Source: JASHVB01 sp049522565 (GTDB taxonomy: Bacteria; Pseudomonadota; Alphaproteobacteria; Acetobacterales; Acetobacteraceae). Taken from it: DNA of 27,774 nt. Both the position numbers and the translations under genes were made by a program. The DNA lies in assembly GCA_049522565.1 (NCBI GenBank), contig JBEKNT010000029.1, positions 1 through 27,774 of the forward strand, read 5' to 3'. Position 1 is the first letter of the stretch. Every line of letters starts with the position of its first letter. This document shows, one piece after another, positions 1 to 10,429 of this stretch. The notes below the pieces were generated by a model, which searched no databases, was not told the origin of the DNA, and saw only the letters and a program-made list of their open reading frames with translations.

Positions 1-1647
1 GCCTGGAAGGACATACGAATCAACATCGTAGACACGCCAGGCCACGCCGATTTCGGCGGCGAGGTGGAGCGCATCCTGAACATGGTGGACGGCGCCATCG
101 TGCTGGTGGACGCGGCCGAGGGTGTGCTGCCGCAGACCAAGTTCGTGGTCGGCAAGGCGCTGGCGCGCGGCCTCCACCCGATCGTGGTGGTGAACAAGGT
201 GGACCGGTCCGACGCCCGGCCGGACGAGGTGCATATCGAGGTGTTCGACCTGTTCGCCGCCCTGGGCGCGAGCGACAGCCAGCTCGATTTCCCGATGCTG
301 TATGCGTCGGGACGCCAGGGGTGGGCTGACACCAGCCTGGACGGGCCGCGCAAAGATTTGAGCGCCTTGTTCAATCTCGTGGTCAGCCATGTACCCCCGC
401 CTAAGGTGGACCCGGACGCCCCGTTCGCGATGGTGGCGTCGATCCTGGAATACGACTCCTACCTCGGCCGCGTGCTGACCGGGCGGTTGGAGCAGGGCCG
501 GGCTCGGCTGAACATGCCGGTCAAGGTGCTGCATCCCGACGGCCACGTGGTGGAAACCGGGCGAATGACCAAGCTGCTGTCATTCCGCGGCCTGGATCGT
601 GTCCCGGTGGAGGAGGCCGAGGCCGGTGATATCATCGCGATTGCCGGCCTGTCCGAGGCAAACGTGCCGGATACCATCGGCGCGCCGGAGCTGACCGCAC
701 CGCTGCCGGCCATCCCGATGGATCCGCCGACACTTGCCATGACGTTCCGCATCAATGACGGGCCGCTGGCCGGGCGTGAGGGCAAGAAGGTCACCTCCCG
801 GCAGATCCGCGAGCGGCTGTTCCGGGAAGCTGACGGCAACGTTGCGATCAAGGTGACCGACTCGAACGAGACCGAGGCCTTTGAAGTCGCCGGCCGCGGC
901 GAATTGCAGCTCGGCGTGCTGATCGAGCAGATGCGCCGCGAGGGCTTCGAGCTGACCATCGGCCGCCCGCGGGTGCTGACCCGGATCAATCCGGAGACCG
1001 GCGTCCGCGAGGAACCGATGGAAGAGGTGCTGGTCGATGTGGACGAGCCCTATGCCGGCGTGGTGGTCGAGAAGCTGAGCCAGCGGAAAGGGGAGCTGCG
1101 GGACATGCGGCCGACCGGCGGCCACAAGCTGCGCCTGACCTTCGCCATCCCGAGCCGCGGCCTGATCGGATATCATGGCGAATTTCTCACGGACACCCGC
1201 GGCACCGGCATCATGAACCGGTTGTTCGCCGGCTACGGAGCGTGGAAAGGCCCGATCGAGGGGCGGCGCAACGGGTCGCTGATTTCGACCGAGAACGGCG
1301 AGGCGGTGCATTATGCGCTATTCTACATCCAGGAGCGCGGCACGCTGTTCGTGCACCCGGGCGAGAAGGTCTATGTCGGGATGATCCTCGGCGAAAACGC
1401 CCGCGGATCGGACCTGGAGGTCAACCCGATCAAGGAGAAGAAGCTCACCAACATCCGCGCCGCCGGCAAGGACGACGCGATGCTGCTGATCCCGCCGCGA
1501 CGGATGAGCCTGGAACAGGCGATCGCCTATATCGAGGACGACGAACTTGTGGAGGTGACGCCCGGCGCGATTCGCCTGCGCAAGCGGTATCTCGATTCGC
1601 ACGAGCGAAAGCGGTCGGAGCGGCGGTCTCAGGACGCCGCCGCGTAG
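1..1647 (+). CDS. typA: TypA/BipA ribosome-associated translational GTPase, 5'-truncated by the window edge
   Basis: The frame is open from base 1, so the gene starts upstream; 548 codons remain and about 60-70 N-terminal residues, including the P-loop, are missing compared with the usual ~605 aa. The first residues contain the G3 motif DTPGHADFGGEVER and then the G4 motif NKVD. The EF-G-like domains II, III and V and the BipA-specific C-terminal domain follow (GRGELQLGVLIEQMRREGFE, RGLIGYHGEFLTDTRGTGIMN, GEKVYVGMILGENARGSDLEVNPIKEKKLTNIRAAGKDD). The family is a ribosome-binding GTPase that assists 50S assembly and stress or cold adaptation in the cytoplasm. The C-terminus RKRYLDSHERKRSERRSQDAAA is intact. 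Identity is very secure from the motifs; only the start is unseen. Confidence 0.97.
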   Translation, partial: AWKDIRINIVDTPGHADFGGEVERILNMVDGAIVLVDAAEGVLPQTKFVVGKALARGLHPIVVVNKVDRSDARPDEVHIEVFDLFAALGASDSQLDFPMLYASGRQGWADTSLDGPRKDLSALFNLVVSHVPPPKVDPDAPFAMVASILEYDSYLGRVLTGRLEQGRARLNMPVKVLHPDGHVVETGRMTKLLSFRGLDRVPVEEAEAGDIIAIAGLSEANVPDTIGAPELTAPLPAIPMDPPTLAMTFRINDGPLAGREGKKVTSRQIRERLFREADGNVAIKVTDSNETEAFEVAGRGELQLGVLIEQMRREGFELTIGRPRVLTRINPETGVREEPMEEVLVDVDEPYAGVVVEKLSQRKGELRDMRPTGGHKLRLTFAIPSRGLIGYHGEFLTDTRGTGIMNRLFAGYGAWKGPIEGRRNGSLISTENGEAVHYALFYIQERGTLFVHPGEKVYVGMILGENARGSDLEVNPIKEKKLTNIRAAGKDDAMLLIPPRRMSLEQAIAYIEDDELVEVTPGAIRLRKRYLDSHERKRSERRSQDAAA

Positions 1648-1651
1648 ACGA

Positions 1652-1674
1652 CGCTTCTGCCTGCGGCGGAAGCG
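1652..1674 (+). terminator. Hairpin just after typA, possible terminator
   Basis: A stem of ten base pairs (CGCTTCTGCC with GGCGGAAGCG, one G-U pair, three-base loop) starts five bases after the typA stop. There is no clear T-tract, so intrinsic termination is only suggested. Confidence 0.4.
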
Positions 1675-1699
1675 CTCGGCGCGCGTATGCGCGGGGGGC

Positions 1700-1925
1700 G
1701 GTTCGGCGTGCCGGCGGGAACCGCATGCCATCGATCTGACTTTGCCGCCGTTCGACGGCGATGCGGCGCTTTGGCGACGCCCGACCGACGACGAGCCCTG
1801 TCAGGCGCTCACCGAACCGTGCGCGCGGCCGGCATCGCGCCGATCTGCTACCGCTCGGTGCGCGATCCGGTTGGCGGCGCCATCCTTGGCCTGTTGTCGC
1901 CCGTGCGGTGGCACGCCTTCGCCAG
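1700..1925 (+). pseudogene. RES-domain protein remnant (toxin-family C-terminal part), frameshifted
   Basis: No intact gene fits between typA and secA. Two adjacent plus-strand frames together read like the end of a RES domain. The frame of about 1721-1810 gives AIDLTLPPFDGDAALW followed by RRPTDDEPCQAL. After a one-base shift near 1805-1825, the next frame gives VRAAGIAPICYRSVRDPVGG and then AILGLLSPVRWHAFA. The order DLT..PF...LW..P.DY..CQ, then RxAGI..I.YxSVRDP, then a LLSPxxFA-like end, is that of RES proteins. The family includes NAD+-degrading toxins such as ParT and MbcT, usually partnered with a Xre/MbcA-type antitoxin, which is absent here. No start codon or N-terminal half was found, so it is a dead fragment. 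The assignment is from memory of the family pattern and is moderately sure. Confidence 0.5.
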
Positions 1926-1927
1926 AT

Positions 1928-4681
<2,754 letters not shown>

Positions 4682-4966
4682 GCGAACCTTCCAGGTCGGC
4701 GCGGCCAGCCGCGGCCGCCCCCTCATCATGCAAGGGCACCGGACAAGTCCACCCGACGCAGATAGGACCCCCCCGCCCCAGGGTCAACGACTTCCCAACG
4801 ATGGGCTGGGGCGCGGAATATCCGGCGCGGCGGCGCGTCCATGACGACGGGGAACGGGGATCGCACCCTGGAGCAAGTACTGCTTGGCGCCACGCAGATA
4901 CCGCATGGCCGGGACGCTCCGGGCCAGGCCCCGTCGGGTGCCGGGCGCGGTCCCGTGGGCGTCGCC

Positions 4967-5485
4967 GTGAGCGATTCCGGCGTGCTGGCGCGCATCGAAG
5001 CGAGCATCCCGGCGTTGCGCCGCTACGCCACCGCCCTGCTGCGCAACCGCGAGGACGCGGACGACCTGGTGCACGACTGCCTGGTCCGTGCGCTCGACAA
5101 GCTGCACACCAGGCGCGAGGAGGCGGATGTCAGGGCCTGGCTGTTCACCATCATGCACCATCATTTCATCAGCCAGATGCGGCGGCGCCGTTCCCGCCCC
5201 ACGGCGGAACCGCTGGACGAAAGCCATGAGAGCGCCGTTGGCCTGCGGCCGGTGCAGGAGGACGCGCTGTATTGGCGCGACCTGCAACGCGGCCTGCAAT
5301 CGCTGCCGGAGGAGCAACGCAGCGTGATTCTGCTGGTGTCGGTGGAGGACCTGTCTTACGCCCAGGCGGCGGAGGTGCTGGGCGTGCCGGTCGGCACGGT
5401 GATGTCCCGCCTGGCCCGTGGCCGCGAGCGGCTGCGCCAGCACACCGGCCAGGAAGCCCGCGCGCCGCTGCGGAGGGTGAAGTGA
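4967..5485 (+). CDS. ECF-type RNA polymerase sigma factor
   Basis: A 172-aa group IV sigma factor. The sigma-2 region reads IPALRRYATALLRNREDADDLVHDCLVRALDKLHTRREEADVRAWLFTIMHHHFISQMRR. The sigma-4 region is a helix-turn-helix, LPEEQRSVILLVSVEDLSYAQAAEVLGVPVGTVMSRLARGRERLR. The frame is open to an ATG at 4841, but the extra 42 residues are low-complexity and unlike the family. The GTG at 4967 (VSDSGVLARIEASIPALRRYA) gives a normal length. Neither start has a good Shine-Dalgarno sequence, so the start is uncertain. Its stop overlaps the GTG of the anti-sigma gene (GTGA), so the two are co-translated, the usual pairing for a sigma factor held at the membrane by its partner. The signal it responds to cannot be read from the sequence. 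Confidence 0.9.
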   Translation: MSDSGVLARIEASIPALRRYATALLRNREDADDLVHDCLVRALDKLHTRREEADVRAWLFTIMHHHFISQMRRRRSRPTAEPLDESHESAVGLRPVQEDALYWRDLQRGLQSLPEEQRSVILLVSVEDLSYAQAAEVLGVPVGTVMSRLARGRERLRQHTGQEARAPLRRVK

Positions 5486-6285
5486 CCGCCCCCTCCAGCG
5501 CCGCCATCTCCGACGACGACCTGCACGGCTACGTGGACGGCCAGCTTCCGCCGGAGCGCCATGCCGCCGTCGCCCGCTACTTGCAGGAGCAGCCGGAGGC
5601 GGCCGAGCGCGTCGCCGCGTATGCAGCCCAGCGGGAGACACTGCGGGCAGGTTTCGCGTCGATCGCCGCCGAGCCTGTGCCGCCGCACCTCGACCTGCAA
5701 AACCTGATCGCCGGGCGGCTTGCCGAGCGCCGCACCGTCTGGCGCACCGCCGCCGCCTGGCAGGCCGCCGCGGCCGTGCTGCTGGCCTTCGTGCTCGGAG
5801 GGGCCGGCGGCTGGGCACTGCATGGTCGCTTCGGCGCCGCACCCAGCGACCTGACTCTGCTGGCACGGGAAGCGATCGCCAACCACGTGGTCTACACCGC
5901 CGACCGCCGGCGTCCGACCGAACTGGGTGCGGACCAACGCGACGACCTCGCCCGCTGGGTGTCCAACCGGCTGAACCACCCGGTCACGCCGCCCGACATG
6001 TCGGCGGCCGGGTTCCGCTACATGGGCGGCCGGCTCGCCGCCACGCCGCAGGGGCCCGCCGGCCAGTTCATGTACCAAAATGCCGCGGGCGCGCGGCTGA
6101 CCGTGTTCGTGCTGCCGATGCGCGACGCGGCCGACACGCCGACCCGCACCGTGGATGTCGGGTCGATGGACGGCTGCGCCTGGATCGACAAGGGCGTCGG
6201 CTACACCGTCGTGGCACCCGTCCCACCCGCGGAACTGGACCATTTGGCCGCCGAGGTCCGCCGCCAACTCGACGCGGCGACCTGA
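5482..6285 (+). CDS. Membrane anti-sigma factor of the adjacent ECF sigma factor
   Basis: 267 aa, starting at GTG 5482 inside the sigma-factor stop, with GGAGGG just upstream. The N-terminal cytoplasmic domain (SDDDLHGYVDGQLPPERHAAVARYLQEQPEAAERVAAYAAQRETLRAGF) has the helical layout of an anti-sigma domain. It lacks the Cys pair of the zinc-binding ZAS type (the consensus is H-x3-C-x2-C). One transmembrane helix follows (AAAAVLLAFVLGGAGGWAL, about residues 94-115). The C-terminal part is periplasmic and resembles the extracytoplasmic domain of alphaproteobacterial anti-sigma factors (DLARWVSNRLNHPVTPPDMSAAGFRYMGGRLAATPQGPAGQFMYQN). Its expected role is to bind and inhibit the sigma factor until an envelope signal is sensed. 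Function is inferred from gene order and architecture. Confidence 0.88.
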   Translation: MTAPSSAAISDDDLHGYVDGQLPPERHAAVARYLQEQPEAAERVAAYAAQRETLRAGFASIAAEPVPPHLDLQNLIAGRLAERRTVWRTAAAWQAAAAVLLAFVLGGAGGWALHGRFGAAPSDLTLLAREAIANHVVYTADRRRPTELGADQRDDLARWVSNRLNHPVTPPDMSAAGFRYMGGRLAATPQGPAGQFMYQNAAGARLTVFVLPMRDAADTPTRTVDVGSMDGCAWIDKGVGYTVVAPVPPAELDHLAAEVRRQLDAAT

Positions 6286-6730
6286 CGCAAACCACCGGCA
6301 AAAGCGCTACGACGAGGCCGTCGCCGACTACACCAAGGCGATCGAGATCAAGCCGGATTACGTCCCCGCCTACTACGGTCGCGGCAACGCCTATGGCCAG
6401 AAGGGCCTCTACGACCAGGCGATCGCCTACGACCAGGCGATCGCCGATTTCACCCGGGCCATCGCGCCCAAGCCCGATCTCGACGCCGCCTACAACAATC
6501 GCGGCTGGACGTATCACCTGAAAGGCGAGGACGCCAAAGGCCTGCCCGACGCGGAGAAGGCTGTGGCGCTGGCGCCGCACGTTATCAACCACCTCAGCAC
6601 GCGCGCGCAAATCTATGAGGAGCTGGGCGAACGCGACAAGGCTAACGAGGACTATCGTGCGGCGCTGATGCTCGATGCCGGCAGTCGATGGGCGGAGGAC
6701 GGCCTGAAGCGCCTCGACGCCACGCCGTAG
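6286..6730 (+). pseudogene. TPR-repeat protein fragment lacking its N-terminus
   Basis: Directly after the anti-sigma stop, a frame reads as tetratricopeptide repeats: YDEAVADYTKAIEIKPDYVPAYYGRGNAYGQKGL, a second unit ending YNNRGWTYHLKGE, a third around DAEKAVALAP, and the closing YEELGERDKANEDYRAALMLDAG. It ends cleanly at TAG 6730. No start codon with a ribosome site lies near the first repeat, and the frame simply runs back into the anti-sigma gene, so the 5' end appears lost. The second repeat carries six extra residues from an 18-base tandem duplication. TPR domains mediate protein-protein contacts; no specific role can be given. It could still be translated by coupling from the upstream gene, but a relic is more likely. 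Confidence 0.6.
6410..6445 (+). repeat. Perfect 18-base tandem duplication inside the TPR fragment
   Basis: The unit TACGACCAGGCGATCGCC occurs twice head to tail and encodes YDQAIA twice. This lengthens one TPR unit from 34 to 40 residues and breaks the repeat register, as replication slippage would. Confidence 0.9.
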
Positions 6731-6755
6731 TTCACCCCGCAGCGTTGCCGGCCCG

Positions 6756-7691
6756 CTATCCCGGAGGCGGCTTGGCCGCGCTGCCCGCCTGTCCGGTCGC
6801 GCGGGCCGGATTCAGCGTCTCCAGATAGGCAATTACGTCGCGCCGGCGCACCGCGTCGGGCAGGCTGAACGGCATCTGCGCGCCGGGAATGAAGTGCTGT
6901 GGGCCGGCCAGCCACTTGTCCAGCGTGTCGGCGTCCCAGGTGATGCCGGCCTGTGCCAGCGCGGTCGAATACGGATAGCCGGGCACGCTGCCAGCCCGCC
7001 GTCCCATCACGCCCTCGAGCAAGGGACCGACCTTGTTGTGGTCCGGGGCGTGGCAGGCGCTGCACACCGTGGCGAACAGGGTGCGTCCGGCCTTCGGGTC
7101 GGGCGGCCGGTTGTCGAACCGCGCCAGGTCCTGGGCGCCCTCCGGCTGGCGCGACTCGAAAAACGTGTAGGACAGCGAAATATCGTGCACGTCGTCGGCG
7201 TTGACATCGGCCTCCATGCGCGGATCGACGAAGAAATCGACCGGCATCTCCACCTTCTGGTGTGGGCCGAGCATCTCCTCGGTGAAGCAGAAGCACTGGA
7301 TCTTCTTGAAATACAGCCCGACCTTGTCGGGGGTGACGTTGAACGTGGCGTGGCCGACGATGGGGTGGTCCGACAGGTTCTCGGCCTCGAAGAACACCAG
7401 CGCCTCCTCGCCAAGATGCACGGTGACGCTGCGCTGCACCGGGACGAAGCGCCACGGCATGCCCGGGGCGACGTCGGTGTTGAACGACACCGTGACGGTG
7501 CGGGCCGACTGGGTGGTGTCGTCGGACGCGGTACGCTGCGTGTAGCCGAAGGCGCCGGTGGCCTGGCAGAACAGGCGGTACAACGTGACGGAGTAGGACA
7601 CCGCGGTGGTCATCACGCCGACCGCGAAGCAGAGGCCGGCTACGGTGGCGAGTTTGCGCAGCCGGCGGGCGCGGGTGGGGTCGGCGGACAT
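6756..7691 (-). CDS. ctaG: Cox11/CtaG copper chaperone fused to a C-terminal cytochrome c domain
   Basis: 311 aa, starting at ATG 7691. Residues 14-36 form a single membrane anchor. Residues about 45-180 are Cox11/CtaG, which delivers copper to the CuB site of cytochrome c oxidase subunit I on the periplasmic face; the copper-binding CFCF (C133, C135) lies in VGLYFKKIQCFCFTEEM. CtaG normally stops near residue 190. Here a short linker (DNRPPDPKAGRTLF) leads to a class I cytochrome c: heme motif CSACH (C210, C213, H214) and a likely axial ligand M273 in IPGAQMPFSL, ending DVIAYLETL. Both domains would be periplasmic, so the fusion is topologically sensible. No oxidase subunit genes flank it. 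The two domain identities are secure; the reason for joining them is unknown. Confidence 0.93.
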   Translation of the reverse strand: MSADPTRARRLRKLATVAGLCFAVGVMTTAVSYSVTLYRLFCQATGAFGYTQRTASDDTTQSARTVTVSFNTDVAPGMPWRFVPVQRSVTVHLGEEALVFFEAENLSDHPIVGHATFNVTPDKVGLYFKKIQCFCFTEEMLGPHQKVEMPVDFFVDPRMEADVNADDVHDISLSYTFFESRQPEGAQDLARFDNRPPDPKAGRTLFATVCSACHAPDHNKVGPLLEGVMGRRAGSVPGYPYSTALAQAGITWDADTLDKWLAGPQHFIPGAQMPFSLPDAVRRRDVIAYLETLNPARATGQAGSAAKPPPG

Positions 7692-7864
7692 GAGGCCTTA
7701 TACCTCGCCCGCGCCTGGCGTGGGAGAGGCGTGCCCCCGGGGGTCGAGGCGCGAAGCGACAAGGGGGAGGGAGGGCGCAGCAAGCGACGCGACCCGAGCA
7801 CCCTCGGCGCCGTGCGCCTCGCGTCGGTCCGCTTCGCGGCCCCCCGAAGTGGCAGGGATGGTGG
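7692..7864. other. Spacer with degenerate G/C-rich repeat remnants
   Basis: Between ctaG and the first SDR gene. No gene was seen. It contains GGGAGAGG and GAGGCGCGAAGCGAC-like pieces resembling the intergenic repeats near 26340-26420, so it probably holds worn copies of them. Confidence 0.35.
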
Positions 7865-8563
7865 CTACGGCAACGCCAGCCCGCCGCCGTCAATCGGCAG
7901 GGCGTGGCCGGTGATGTTGCGTGCCTCCGGCCGCAGCAGCCAGGCGACCGCGTCGGCCACCTCTTCCGGCATGACGATGTGTCCCGTCGGCAGGCGGGCA
8001 GCGGCCGTTTCGGGCGTGATGCCGAGTTCGCCGAAGCGCTGCCGTGCCATCTCCGTGTCCACCCAACCGGGACAGATCGCATTCACCGTGATGCCGCGCG
8101 GCGCCAGCGCCAGGGCCAGCGCCCGGGTGAACCCCACCACACCGTGCTTCGCGGCGCAGTAGGCGGTCTGGTCGGCCACGCCACGCAGCCCGAGCACCGA
8201 CGCGATGTTGACGATGCGCCCGCTGCCGTCCGGCAACAGCGGCAGCGCCGCCTTGCAGCAGTAATATGTGCCGTGCAGGTTCGCCGCGACGATCGCGTGC
8301 CACAGGGCGTCGTCGCCCTCCAGCGTATTCGCCCCCGCCAGCCCCGCGCAGTTCACCAGCACATCGACCTGCGCCAGTCCGACGAACAGCGCACGCACCG
8401 ACGCGGCGTCCGTCACGTCGCAGGCGCGAAATTCCTCCGCGCCCGCGGCAGGCGGCTGGCGCGCGGCGACGATCACGCGGTAGCCCTCCGCCGTCAGCCG
8501 GGCCGCGATCGCTCGGCCGATGCCGCGTGTGCCGCCGGTCACCACCGCGATCCGCATGCTCAT
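7865..8563 (-). CDS. Short-chain dehydrogenase/reductase (SDR), first of a pair
   Basis: 232 aa classical SDR. The cofactor motif TGGTRGIGRAI is at the N-terminus, NCAG stabilises the fold, and the catalytic Ser-Tyr-Lys are in NIASVLGLRGVADQTAYCAAKHG. The family end ITGHALPIDGGGLALP is present. It should oxidise or reduce an alcohol/ketone with NAD(P)(H); the substrate is not visible. An open frame continues upstream to 8827, but that is only read-through over the neighbouring gene. The start at 8563 forms an ATGA overlap with the stop of the upstream SDR gene, implying translational coupling. A second ATG at 8557 is also possible. Confidence 0.93.
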   Translation of the reverse strand: MSMRIAVVTGGTRGIGRAIAARLTAEGYRVIVAARQPPAAGAEEFRACDVTDAASVRALFVGLAQVDVLVNCAGLAGANTLEGDDALWHAIVAANLHGTYYCCKAALPLLPDGSGRIVNIASVLGLRGVADQTAYCAAKHGVVGFTRALALALAPRGITVNAICPGWVDTEMARQRFGELGITPETAAARLPTGHIVMPEEVADAVAWLLRPEARNITGHALPIDGGGLALP

Positions 8564-9294
8564 GCCGCCGTCGCGCCGCCATCCACCGGCAACACCACGC
8601 CGGTGATGAACGACGCCGCATCGGACGCCAGGAACGCCACCGCCGTCGCGATCTCCTCCGGCCGTGCGAAGCGCCCCAGCGGGACGCCGGCCCGATAAGC
8701 GTCCGCCGAAGAGGTGGGGAACCGGTCGGGATAGGTTGCCGCGAGGTCGCCGATGACCGTCGCGAGCATCGCGGTATCCGTGCTGCCCGGTGCGATGCAG
8801 TTCACCCGGATGCCGAACCGCGCCCAATCAAGTGCCGCGCTGCGCGAGAGCTGCGCGATCGCCGCCTTCGACGCGCCATAGGCCGCGCTGACCTGCTTGC
8901 CGATCAGCGCCTGGTCGGAGGCGATGTTGACGATCGCCCCGCGCCGCCGTTCCACCATGCCAGGCAGCACCGCGCGCATCAGCGCGTAGGCGGCGAGGAA
9001 ATTCACCCGGAACACCCGCTCCACCTCGGCGAGCGGCGTTTCCAGCACGGTGCCCAGCACGGTGACCCCGGCGTTGTTCACCAGGATATCCGCCGGCCCG
9101 CGATCGGCGATCAGCGCAGCGAGGCGGGCTTCAAGGGTCGCGGTGTCCGCCAGGTCGAAATCCGGCAGGTCGAGGCCGATCACCTCGGCGCCGTCACGTG
9201 TCAGCACGTCGGTGATGGCGGAGCCGATGCCGCCGCGATGGCCGGTGACGATGGCGCGTCGTCCGGCGAGGCCGAATTTCATGGGGGTTTGCAT
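8560..9294 (-). CDS. Short-chain dehydrogenase/reductase (SDR), second of a pair
   Basis: 244 aa classical SDR: TGHRGGIGSAI cofactor loop, acidic residue after beta-2 (GLDLPDFDLAD) suggesting NAD preference, NNAG, catalytic NIASDQALIGKQVSAAYGASKAAI, and the C-terminal FITGVVLPVDGGATAA. The long open frame reaches 9444, but the extra residues are unlike SDRs and run over the palindrome at 9353-9381. The ATG at 9294 (MQTPMKFGLAG) or 9282 is the probable start; neither has a strong ribosome site. It lies downstream of a broken amidohydrolase gene on the same strand and overlaps the next SDR by four bases. The substrate is unknown. The pair may perform successive alcohol or diol oxidations in the surrounding catabolic locus, which is inference. 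Confidence 0.92.
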   Translation of the reverse strand: MQTPMKFGLAGRRAIVTGHRGGIGSAITDVLTRDGAEVIGLDLPDFDLADTATLEARLAALIADRGPADILVNNAGVTVLGTVLETPLAEVERVFRVNFLAAYALMRAVLPGMVERRRGAIVNIASDQALIGKQVSAAYGASKAAIAQLSRSAALDWARFGIRVNCIAPGSTDTAMLATVIGDLAATYPDRFPTSSADAYRAGVPLGRFARPEEIATAVAFLASDAASFITGVVLPVDGGATAA

Positions 9295-9352
9295 GGCTGC
9301 TGGTGCATTGGTTCGTGGAAAGGGTGCCGTAAACAGCCCGGTGGGTCCAGCA

Positions 9353-9381
9353 AACCTCTCTCGCCAAAGGCGGGAGAGGTT
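9353..9381. repeat. Short palindrome, family A (AACCTCTC...GAGAGGTT)
   Basis: Arms AACCTCTCTCGCC and GGCGGGAGAGGTT pair with one mismatch around a three-base loop. It lies between the amidohydrolase remnant, whose stop is two bases away, and the SDR pair. Relatives occur at 20049, 25106 and 26334-26541. It may act as a weak terminator or a processing hairpin. Confidence 0.8.
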
Positions 9382-9382
9382 G

Positions 9383-10095
9383 TCAGTGTAATCCCAGCAT
9401 CCGCGCGGCGTTGTCGTGCAGCACTGCCACCTTTTCCTGCTCACTCAGGCTGCCGCACCCGAAGATCAGATCCACCGGGTGCTGCTCCCACGGATACGGG
9501 TGATCGCTGCCGAGCATGAGCTGGCTCGCCCCGACCTGCGCCGCGAGATGGCGGATTGCCTCGGGCGTGAATACGAACGCGTCGAAATGCAGTTGCTTCA
9601 GGTATTCGGTCGGCGGCTTTTTCAGCACGATATCCGGATTGCAGCCGGCCGGCGAAACGCAGCACGCGTGGTCCGAACGCGGCGCGTAGGACGGCAGATA
9701 CCCACAACTCCCCCAGCTTCTCATTTTGAATCATCACAATCTGCTCCGCCAGGTCGCGGCTCTTGCCATACCAGAACGGATTGATCGACAGCACCTCCAT
9801 GTCGATCGCCATCGCGTTCATCGCCTGCAACCGCTGCGCGATGACGGTATAGGCGTCCTGCGCGCCCTTGACCGGCGCCAGCAGTTTCGCCGCGTCGTCA
9901 CGGAGCAGATTGGTAGCTTCGTGGAACAGACAATGCGAATGCACGTCGATGGTCTTGACCCGCCTGGCGTTGACGGTCACCGGCAGGCGCTGCCGCGCCG
10001 GACCCTGCGCGCGCGGCATCGCGCATGCCGCAGCCACAGAAAGCAATACCGGTTGCCGCGGCCGCAGCTTCGAGAAGGCACCGGCGTGTTGTCAT
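9383..10095 (-). pseudogene. Amidohydrolase (family 2, ACMSD-like) with internal deletion and frame changes
   Basis: Three pieces in different minus-strand frames form a broken gene. Piece 1, from ATG 10095 (GGAGG upstream), is an export-type leader, MTTRRCLLEAAAAATGIAFC. After a shift near 10000-10020 comes piece 2, VNARRVKTIDVHSHCLFHEATNLL with the HxH metal motif, reaching AEQIVMIQNEKLGELW. Near 9715-9725 it jumps, out of frame, to piece 3, GYLPSYAPRSDHACCVSPAG through ASQLMLGSDHPYPWEQHPVD, ending at TGA 9383. In full-length relatives well over 100 residues with further metal ligands lie between pieces 2 and 3. The family hydrolyses or decarboxylates cyclic and aromatic acids with a metal ion. 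Without the central barrel strands it cannot be active. Confidence 0.85.
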
Positions 10096-10429
10096 GCCGT
10101 GTCGCCTCCGCAGGAGGATCATGAACGACCGGCCGCCGCCGCGCCAGAGCGCAACGATCGTCGCACGATCACCCGGTCGTCGCCCCGCGTCGTTGGCAGT
10201 GCAAGATGGTACCGTAACCGGTGACGGACCGGCACGCTGCCTCCCCGCGACGACCGCAAGACGAGGGACACGGCAGCCGCGCCGCGTACATGGTTCCCGG
10301 CGAGACCCGCTTACCCCATGAAGCGACCGCATCGCGACTGCCACTCCGCGTCTTGCCTCCATCCGCATCGGTGCCATTGTGCGGGCGCAGGCGGCACAGC
10401 GCCACGACCGGATCGGGGGAGACACAGTC
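10096..10429. promoter_or_regulatory. Divergent spacer (334 bases) with an operator-like palindrome
   Basis: It separates the amidohydrolase remnant (-) from the ABC importer operon (+). No gene was seen. A near-perfect 16-base palindrome, CCGTAACCGGTGACGG (10212-10227, one mismatched pair), lies midway and could be a regulator site. No convincing -35/-10 pair was recognised. A good Shine-Dalgarno sequence (GGGGGA) precedes the importer start. Confidence 0.35.

Noticed and set aside
4841..4966. A 42-residue N-terminal extension of the ECF sigma factor
   Set aside because: It has no ribosome site and low-complexity composition, and sigma-2 homology starts only after the GTG at 4967. It cannot be wholly excluded.
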